The position numbers and the translations under genes are program-made. The notes below the pieces were generated by a model. That model was not told the origin of the DNA and made no database searches. It worked only from the letters and a program-made list of their open reading frames with translations. From the NCBI GenBank assembly GCA_021813195.1, contig JAKALI010000074.1, positions 1 through 11,162 on the forward strand: 11,162 bases of DNA. Direction: 5' to 3'. Positions within the stretch are counted from its first letter, which is position 1. The number at the start of each line of letters is the position of its first letter. Of the stretch, positions 7,262-11,162 are shown piece after piece. This stretch comes from Pseudomonadota bacterium (GTDB taxonomy: Bacteria > Pseudomonadota > Alphaproteobacteria > Rhizobiales > Hyphomicrobiaceae).

Positions 7262-7780
7262 ATGACAGCACCTGCCAAAAGCGCACCGCGCCCGGAAAAA
7301 ATATTTCCCGTCTCCTGGGATCAATTCCATCGCGACGCCCGCGCGCTCGCGTGGCGGCTGCACGAGGCCGGACCGTTCGAGGGTATTGTCTCGATAACCC
7401 GCGGCGGCCTGGTGCCGGCGGCGATCGTGGCGCGTGAGTTAAACGTGCGCATCATCGAGACGGTCTGCATTGCCAGCTACCACGACTACAAGAACCAGGG
7501 CGAGCTTAAGGTCCTGAAGGGCGTCGGTCCGGAAGTGACCTCGCTGCGCGGGCAAGGCAAGGGCGTGCTGATCGTCGACGACTTAGTCGATACCGGCAAG
7601 ACCGCGCGTATTGTGCGCGACATCCTGCCGGCGGCGCATTTCGCCACCGTCTATGCCAAGCCCATGGGGCGGCCGCTGGTCGACACCTTCATCACTGAAG
7701 TGTCGCAGGACACCTGGATCTATTTCCCCTGGGATACGGGGCTCGCCTTCCAACCGCCGATCCGCGCCGGCGGCGATTGA
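7262..7780 (+). CDS. gpt: Xanthine phosphoribosyltransferase
   Basis: Purine salvage enzyme that transfers phosphoribose from PRPP to xanthine and guanine, giving XMP and GMP. The 172-aa length is right for the alphaproteobacterial form. It shows [10 protein letters not shown] (44-53, pyrophosphate-loop region), the PRPP-binding signature [13 protein letters not shown] (102-114) with the acidic pair D106-D107, and TWIYFPWD (151-158), whose W152-I153 match the purine-stacking Trp-Ile of the enterobacterial enzyme. GGAG lies about 9 nt before the ATG at 7262. Motif order is complete and no residue looks lost. It sits 24 bp after the CinA-like gene, a loose functional link through nucleotide metabolism. 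Confidence 0.95.
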   Translation: MTAPAKSAPRPEKIFPVSWDQFHRDARALAWRLHEAGPFEGIVSITRGGLVPAAIVARELNVRIIETVCIASYHDYKNQGELKVLKGVGPEVTSLRGQGKGVLIVDDLVDTGKTARIVRDILPAAHFATVYAKPMGRPLVDTFITEVSQDTWIYFPWDTGLAFQPPIRAGGD

Positions 7781-7837
7781 GCGCGCCCCAACGAGCGAAG
7801 TCGGCTACATTGGCCGAAACGCCCGGGAGGACATGCC

Positions 7838-8287
7838 ATGACAGCAGCCAATGCCCGCAAGGTTGAGCCTGCCGATCTGCTCTCGCGTGTGGTACGCGCC
7901 AAGGAGATGCCGTGGCAGCCGACGCGCTTTCCCGGCTGTGCGATTAAGCCGCTGATGGTCGATGGTGCGAGCGGGCTTGCGACCCTGCTGTTCAAGATGG
8001 AGCCGGGCGCCGAGTTGCCGGACCATGAGCACGTGCTGATCGAGCAGACCTACGTGCTGGAAGGCTCTCTGGTCGACAAAGAAGGGCCTGATGCCGGTCT
8101 CGATGTCGGTCCCGGCGAATTCGTCTGGCGCCCGTCCGGCAGCCGACACAGCGCCTGGTCGCCGAAGGGCGGCATCTTCATCGCCATTTTCCAGATTCCC
8201 AACAAATTTTTCGAAAAAGACGGTCGGGTGACCGATTCAAGCGGCCAGGACTGGGACAAGGCCTGGAGTCATCTGTTATCGAGCTGA
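7838..8287 (+). CDS. ChrR-like cupin domain protein
   Basis: A 149-aa single-domain cupin resembling the C-terminal cupin of ChrR-type proteins. Motif 1 is PGAELPDHEHVLIEQTYVLEG (starting about residue 56) with likely metal ligands H63, H65 and E69. Motif 2 is GEFVWRPSGSRHSAW (93-107) with H104. The full set of ligands suggests that a metal is bound. It lacks the N-terminal zinc-binding anti-sigma domain of true ChrR, and no ECF sigma gene is adjacent, so an anti-sigma role is unlikely. The substrate or ligand cannot be read from sequence. The start at 7838 is well supported by GGGAGG 7 nt upstream. It lies 57 bp after gpt, which leaves room for its own promoter. Confidence 0.85.
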   Translation: MTAANARKVEPADLLSRVVRAKEMPWQPTRFPGCAIKPLMVDGASGLATLLFKMEPGAELPDHEHVLIEQTYVLEGSLVDKEGPDAGLDVGPGEFVWRPSGSRHSAWSPKGGIFIAIFQIPNKFFEKDGRVTDSSGQDWDKAWSHLLSS

Positions 8288-8294
8288 TGCCCTC

Positions 8295-8326
8295 GCGCCG
8301 CGCGTGGCTCAACCCGCGCGGGGCGC
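8295..8326 (+). terminator. GC-rich hairpin between the cupin gene and tRNA-Leu
   Basis: GCGCC (8295-8299) pairs with GGCGC (8322-8326) and GCGCG (8300-8304) with CGCGC (8315-8319), leaving a 2-nt bulge and a 10-nt loop. It starts 7 bp after the cupin stop. No T-run follows, so it is not a classical intrinsic terminator; it may stall transcription or protect the mRNA 3' end. Confidence 0.35.
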
Positions 8327-8340
8327 GGGAATGCCACAAT

Positions 8341-8426
8341 GCGGACGTGGCGGAATGGTAGACGCAACGGACTTAAAATCCGTTGGGAGTAATCCCGTGA
8401 GGGTTCGAGTCCCTCCGTCCGCACCA
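8341..8426 (+). tRNA. tRNA-Leu (anticodon TAA), with encoded CCA
   Basis: The acceptor stem GCGGACG (8341-8347) pairs perfectly with CGTCCGC (8416-8422). The discriminator is A8423 and CCA is encoded at 8424-8426. The anticodon stem ACGGA/TCCGT (8367-8371/8379-8383) encloses the loop CTTAAAA with anticodon TAA at 8374-8376, which reads UUA and UUG codons. The long variable arm (TGGGAGTAATCCCGT region) is that of a class II leucine tRNA. The T-loop GGTTCGAGTCC is intact. No repeat of the tRNA 3' end is seen downstream, so there is no sign of an integrated element here. Confidence 0.97.
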
Positions 8427-8473
8427 GTTGAATGGCGGGTTTGCGTGCCGCATCACTTTGAACGAGAAGGCGA

Positions 8474-8878
8474 GTGTTGCAGTCGAAAATCGTGATAGCC
8501 GCCACCGCGCTCGCGGTTCTGTTGCTCGCCGGCTGCGCCGGATCGGACAACTCGCTGTCCAACCTCATGGTCGCGCCCGGCAAATACGACATCTATCATT
8601 GCGACGATCTTGCGCGCTCGATCCAAGGCATGGCCGCGCGCGTGCGCGAATTGGAGGGTCTGAAAGCCAAGGCGGAAACCGGTGCCGGCGGGCAGCTGGT
8701 GAGTGCAGCTGTCTACGAGCCTGACCTTCTTACGGCGCGCGGCGAGTTGAAGGAGATGCAACGGTCGGCGCGTGAAAAGCAATGCGGCGTGTCGGACTCT
8801 CGTGCTGTGACGACTGCCTTGCCGCCGCCCAATCAGTCGGCCGCTCCGCAACAGGGCAACAAAGCCGTCCCGCGCTGA
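8474..8878 (+). CDS. Small lipoprotein of unknown function
   Basis: I do not recognise the family. The 134-aa product has a lipoprotein signal: Lys5, a hydrophobic stretch (6-19) and the lipobox LLAG-Cys21, so mature protein should be lipid-anchored at Cys21, probably in the outer membrane. The mature part has a central helical, charged stretch (about 45-105) and a Pro/Gln/Ala-rich tail after 115. C43 (YHCDD) and C104 (KQCGV) flank the helical part and could form a disulfide. The start is uncertain: GTG at 8474 or TTG at 8477. AGAAGG at 8465-8470 fits either, and gives more normal spacing to the TTG. The gene converges with the FG-GAP protein gene, the stops lying 18 bp apart. Confidence 0.8.
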   Translation: MLQSKIVIAATALAVLLLAGCAGSDNSLSNLMVAPGKYDIYHCDDLARSIQGMAARVRELEGLKAKAETGAGGQLVSAAVYEPDLLTARGELKEMQRSAREKQCGVSDSRAVTTALPPPNQSAAPQQGNKAVPR

Positions 8879-8896
8879 TTGATTGTCCGGCCAGTC

Positions 8897-9898
8897 TCAA
8901 CGGCGGGTCACCAGCACCAGCGAACCGTCAGCGAGCCCCAGCGCAATCTGCGGCGGCGTACCGGCCCCCACGATCAGCCCGAGATTGGTCACTACCTTGG
9001 CCGGCAGCGCGACGTTTGCGATCTCGCGCGGTTGCGGCGCAAACGATACGACGCGCAGTTTCGTACGGTCGAGCGAAGGCAGCGCCAGATCGGTTATGCC
9101 ATCGCCATCGAAATCGGCCTGCACGCTCATATCGATCGCGCGCGTGCCGGCGATGTGATTGGCAAAACCGGTGAGTTCGACGGTCTTGCGCAGCTTGCCG
9201 TCACGCCAGCTCCATAACTCGAGTGCGCCAACAACGTGCGGCTGACGCACCAGCGCGATGTCCATTTTTCCATCACCGGTAAAATCCGCGATGCCGGCCG
9301 GGTCGAGCCAGCGATGCGGGCCGCCAAGCGGCGGCGTCTCTGCTACGATCTCATAGCGGCCCTTGCGGGCAGCGATAATGGCCAGCGCCGAGCCACGCTT
9401 GAGATAGGACTTTACGATCACGATCTCATCATGGCCATCACCGTTGAGATCAGCCAAGCGCGGTTCAATATCCTCGAATACGGCATCATTCCTGAGCCGT
9501 ACGGTATGCCGCTCACCATCGCGCGTTTCGACCACCATGGCGCCGGCCTCGATCTTGTCGCCGAGCACGCCGTGATCATAGCGGTCGGTCGGCTCAGCCA
9601 GATAGACGCGGGCGATTTCATGCGCGCCGGTGACGATGCGGCCATCGGGTAGTGCTTTGTCGGGCAGCGCCGGTTTCGGCAGCAAGTCGATGAATTTCAG
9701 TGCGGCCCCAGTCTTGCCGGCCTGAAGCGCATACCAGAGCCCGCCGGCCCGCACCCGCACTTGGCCGCTGACCGTATCGATCGCATCGACGCGGGCTGGC
9801 GCGTCGATGCGCTCAACGCGCCAATCGGCGGCGCGAGCGGTGCCAATGGCAATGACAACGAGTGTGGATGAGATAAGAGCGAGCAGGGAACGATGCAT
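8897..9898 (-). CDS. Secreted FG-GAP/VCBS-type repeat protein
   Basis: A 333-aa exported protein. Residues 1-23 are a signal peptide (MHRSLLALISSTLVVIAIGT..., cleavage near ARA-AD). Three calcium-binding-type loops are visible: D150LNGDGHDE158, D205FTGDGKMD213 and D262FDGDGITD270, each followed by a hydrophobic strand (IVIV, IALV, LALP). This spacing of about 55 residues is that of FG-GAP/VCBS beta-propeller blades, so the protein probably forms a beta-propeller in the periplasm or outside the cell. No enzymatic motif is visible, and the partner or ligand is unknown. The ATG lies just downstream of the P-type ATPase remnant and no clear promoter or Shine-Dalgarno was found. Its 3' end faces the lipoprotein gene. 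Confidence 0.85.
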   Translation of the reverse strand: MHRSLLALISSTLVVIAIGTARAADWRVERIDAPARVDAIDTVSGQVRVRAGGLWYALQAGKTGAALKFIDLLPKPALPDKALPDGRIVTGAHEIARVYLAEPTDRYDHGVLGDKIEAGAMVVETRDGERHTVRLRNDAVFEDIEPRLADLNGDGHDEIVIVKSYLKRGSALAIIAARKGRYEIVAETPPLGGPHRWLDPAGIADFTGDGKMDIALVRQPHVVGALELWSWRDGKLRKTVELTGFANHIAGTRAIDMSVQADFDGDGITDLALPSLDRTKLRVVSFAPQPREIANVALPAKVVTNLGLIVGAGTPPQIALGLADGSLVLVTRR

Positions 9899-9932
9899 GG
9901 GTCTCTCAGCGTGTGACGCGGCGCCGCCTCAG

Positions 9933-10111
9933 CGTGCGACTGCATTGCGTCGTCGTCACCATCTGTACGATTTGGGACAGAAGTGTGTCGCGGCCAATCC
10001 TGCCGGCGCGCATTACGACGCGGTCCGACGTGTCGAGCGTGCCGTCGATCACACGCGCACCTTTTCCTTGGCGGCCGGCACGAGTTCGCCGGTGACCGTG
10101 AATTCGTCGAG
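9933..10111 (-). pseudogene. Remnant of a heavy-metal P-type ATPase (actuator-domain fragment, frameshifted)
   Basis: Reading the minus strand from 10111, LDEFTVTGELVPAAKEK matches the actuator-domain TGE region of P1B-type ATPases (VDESxxTGExxPVxK). The frame then meets TGA, and the next frame continues with GARVIDGTLDTSDRVVMRAG and VGRDTLLAQIVQMV-like residues ending near QCSRT (9933). One base missing in the A/G run at about 10060-10066 would join the two parts as KEKGARVIDGT, the spacing of intact pumps. Nothing recognisable as the rest of the pump (metal-binding domain, CPx helix, DKTGT phosphorylation site) lies on either side, so only about 60 codons survive. The fragment is too short to tell Cu from Zn/Cd/Pb pumps. 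It lies between the FG-GAP gene and a DUF2892 gene. Confidence 0.75.
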
Positions 10112-10200
10112 CGCAAACCAGCAGAAACAAAGCCGCTCAGCGGCGCAAGGTCGCCGAATTGATGGACGTCATGGGGCGCGCGACGCGCGGAGCCGCGGTT

Positions 10201-10395
10201 TCAGCGGGTCGAACAACCGAGCACGCTGTAAAGCGGGCAGGTGCCGACCAATCCGGTGATCAACGGAATCACGCCGATCCAGCCAATCCAGTTCCAGCCG
10301 GTACCGGGTGCGAGGATCCCGAGCGCGAAAGCCAACAGCGCGGCGCCCACCACGATGCGGGCGAGGCGGTCGAAGATGCCGACATTGAAGCTCAT
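10201..10395 (-). CDS. DUF2892 / YgaP-like small inner-membrane protein
   Basis: A 64-aa membrane protein of the DUF2892 family, the transmembrane module also found at the end of rhodanese YgaP. It starts MSFNVGIFDRLARIVVG, the family hallmark (N-V-G-x-x-D-R-x-x-R). Two hydrophobic helices follow (about 13-29 and 35-51). The ending GTCPLYSVLGCSTR is typical and carries two cysteines. I chose the ATG at 10393-10395 from the family start; an earlier in-frame start at 10428 would fall inside the inverted repeat. The gene has a FixK/FNR-type box about 67 bp upstream and an inverted repeat over the putative -10. Such genes often accompany metal-transport or sulfur genes. The adjacent P-type ATPase remnant suggests that it once belonged to a larger set. 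Confidence 0.88.
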   Translation of the reverse strand: MSFNVGIFDRLARIVVGAALLAFALGILAPGTGWNWIGWIGVIPLITGLVGTCPLYSVLGCSTR

Positions 10396-10412
10396 AGAGG
10401 TATTCCCAAGGC

Positions 10413-10433
10413 AGGTTGTGCCAGCCACAACCT
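10413..10433. repeat. 8-bp perfect inverted repeat AGGTTGTG-N5-CACAACCT, possible operator
   Basis: AGGTTGTG (10413-10420) and CACAACCT (10426-10433) are exact reverse complements separated by CCAGC. The right arm overlaps the putative -10 element (10429-10434, TAGGTT on the minus strand), and the left arm ends 17 bp before the DUF2892 start. The placement suits a repressor operator, or a hairpin at the 5' end of the mRNA. The binding protein is unknown. Confidence 0.6.
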
Positions 10434-10434
10434 A
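10429..10434 (-). promoter_or_regulatory. Putative -10 element of the DUF2892 promoter
   Basis: TAGGTT on the minus strand (TAnnnT pattern) lies 21 bp downstream of the FixK/FNR-type box. A start site 7 nt further on (about 10422) would place the box centre near -40.5, the class II position at which FNR/FixK activators replace a -35 contact. Confidence 0.45.
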
Positions 10435-10455
10435 GCCGTGTCCACCGTGAAGGCT

Positions 10456-10469
10456 TTGACCGAAATCAA
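10456..10469 (-). promoter_or_regulatory. FixK/FNR-type box TTGATTTCGGTCAA
   Basis: On the minus strand the site reads TTGAT-TTCG-GTCAA, matching the TTGA-N6-TCAA palindrome bound by FNR/FixK/AadR-type regulators of low-oxygen genes in alphaproteobacteria. It lies upstream of the DUF2892 gene at class II spacing from a -10-like element. The plausible reading is activation under oxygen limitation. Confidence 0.6.
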
Positions 10470-10610
10470 GGTCCGTAAGTTCAGACCGGTATCTGTGGAT
10501 TATGGTTATCGCTGGCGCTGAAGGCTTGCACGGTAATTGGTTGCCGGGGGACGCCCTACCGGGGCACGCGGGGATAGGGTTGTAAATCGCACCCGCAGGC
10601 GTGCCGTCCG

Positions 10611-10628
10611 TCCTGCCTCGGGGCAGGA
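10611..10628. terminator. Perfect 7-bp hairpin with 4-nt loop downstream of the MetE-like gene
   Basis: TCCTGCC (10611-10617) pairs exactly with GGCAGGA (10622-10628) around the loop TCGG. It lies about 80 bp beyond the MetE-like stop on the minus strand. No T-run follows in that direction, so a termination role is uncertain. Confidence 0.35.
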
Positions 10629-10708
10629 GCATCTTGTCGGGCAGTCATACGCCTTGTGGACCTCTCCCATGAAGGAGGGGGCATAGGGAGCGTGGCGCCG
10701 CCGTATAG

Positions 10709-11162
10709 TCAGCCGAAGCGTTGGCGCGCGAGCGCGGCACCGGCGCCGAGCGCCTGCAGCTTGGCCTCGGCCACATCGCGATGCATCGGCGCCATGCCGC
10801 AATTGGTGCAGGCGACGATGCGCTCCTTCGGTATGTGCTTCATCACCGCTTCGATGACGCCGGCGACTTCTTCCGGTGTTTCGATCGTGTCGGTCGCGAC
10901 GTCGATGACGCCGACCAGCACGTCCTTCCCCTTGAGCAGCGACAACAGTTCGAGCGGCACATGTGAGCGGATGCATTCAACCGAGACCTGGCCGATGCGG
11001 CTTGCCGCCAGCGCCGGAAAGATCTTCTCATATTGCCGCCACTCGGCGCCGAGCGTGTTCTTCCAATCGATATTGGCCTTGATGCCGTAGCCGTAGCAGA
11101 TGTGCACGGCGGTGGTGCATTTGAGCCCGGCGATGGCGCGCTCGAGCGCCTCGATGCCCCAT
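10709..11162 (-). CDS. Cobalamin-independent methionine synthase-like protein (MetE C-terminal domain type), 5' end outside window
   Basis: The C-terminal 150 residues of a MetE-type TIM-barrel methyltransferase (COG0620), which transfers a methyl group to a thiol such as homocysteine through a catalytic zinc. All four zinc ligands of MetE have visible counterparts: His and Cys of VHICYGYG, Glu of QVSVEC, and Cys of CTNCGMAP. The segment VGVIDVATDTIETPEEV is typical of the barrel. The frame is open to the window edge, with coding upstream of the internal GTG at about 11107, so the start is outside. The sequence resembles the short single-domain MetE-like proteins of alphaproteobacteria more than full two-domain MetE, but only the missing upstream part could settle this. 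The methyl donor is therefore unknown. Confidence 0.9.
   Translation of the reverse strand, partial: WGIEALERAIAGLKCTTAVHICYGYGIKANIDWKNTLGAEWRQYEKIFPALAASRIGQVSVECIRSHVPLELLSLLKGKDVLVGVIDVATDTIETPEEVAGVIEAVMKHIPKERIVACTNCGMAPMHRDVAEAKLQALGAGAALARQRFG

Larger units (their letters stand above)
10396..10708. other. Intergenic region upstream of the DUF2892 gene and downstream of the MetE-like gene
   Basis: I see no credible gene in these 313 bp. The DUF2892-proximal part holds the inverted repeat, -10 element and FixK/FNR-type box listed separately. The MetE-proximal part holds a perfect hairpin at 10611-10628. Short open frames here lack recognisable starts or family resemblance. Confidence 0.6.

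Noticed and set aside
8341..8426. tRNA-Leu as an attachment site of an integrated element
   Set aside because: No repeated 3' tRNA sequence, integrase or phage-like gene appears in the window, and the flanking genes look native.
8304..8495. Plus-strand open frame over the tRNA gene (contains GGMVDATDLKSVGSNP)
   Set aside because: This is the familiar spurious translation of a tRNA-Leu gene. The tRNA folds perfectly and explains the sequence.
10159..10172. TTGATGGACGTCAT as a second FixK/FNR box
   Set aside because: One arm has a mismatch and the site lies beside the decayed ATPase fragment with no promoter or intact gene at suitable distance.
10549..10580. CCCTA/TAGGG inverted repeat near the MetE-like gene end as a regulatory hairpin
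   Set aside because: Only 5 bp pair and the interior does not extend the stem.

Overview
The window looks like the chromosome of an alphaproteobacterium, most likely of the order Hyphomicrobiales (Bradyrhizobium/Xanthobacter-type relatives). The DNA is GC-rich, the genes resemble rhizobial families, and there is an Anbu proteasome-like gene cluster, a short secreted avidin and a FixK/FNR-type box. This placement is inferred from protein flavour and not from a marker gene. No insertion sequence, phage gene or CRISPR array is visible.

Layout. Positions 1-1175 (minus) hold the 5' part of a membrane-bound GGDEF protein with a CHASE4-like sensor, cut by the window edge. Positions 1413-5567 (minus) hold a four-gene cluster transcribed in the order circularly permuted ATP-grasp protein, alpha-E protein, transglutaminase-like protein, Anbu peptidase. 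This is the most interesting system here. It is a known conserved association of unknown physiological role, thought to join a peptide-bond-forming or modifying step to proteolysis. In this copy the transglutaminase-like protein has Asp where the family has its catalytic Cys. Positions 5568-5892 are a divergent intergenic region. On its other side, 5893-6309 (plus) encodes a secreted avidin/streptavidin-family protein with an almost complete biotin pocket.

Positions 6464-8287 (plus) carry three ordinary genes: a stand-alone CinA N-terminal (MoCF-type) protein, xanthine phosphoribosyltransferase (gpt) and a ChrR-like cupin. A complete tRNA-Leu(TAA) gene with encoded CCA follows at 8341-8426, then a small unknown lipoprotein (8474-8878). 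A secreted FG-GAP/VCBS-type repeat protein (8897-9898, minus) faces the lipoprotein gene.

Positions 9933-10111 (minus) are a frameshifted remnant of a heavy-metal P-type ATPase. Beside it a small DUF2892/YgaP-like membrane protein gene (10201-10395, minus) is preceded by a FixK/FNR-type box and by an 8-bp inverted repeat over the putative -10 element. The window ends inside a cobalamin-independent methionine synthase-like (MetE C-domain) gene on the minus strand.

All functions are assigned by recognising motifs and family resemblance by eye. No database search was run.
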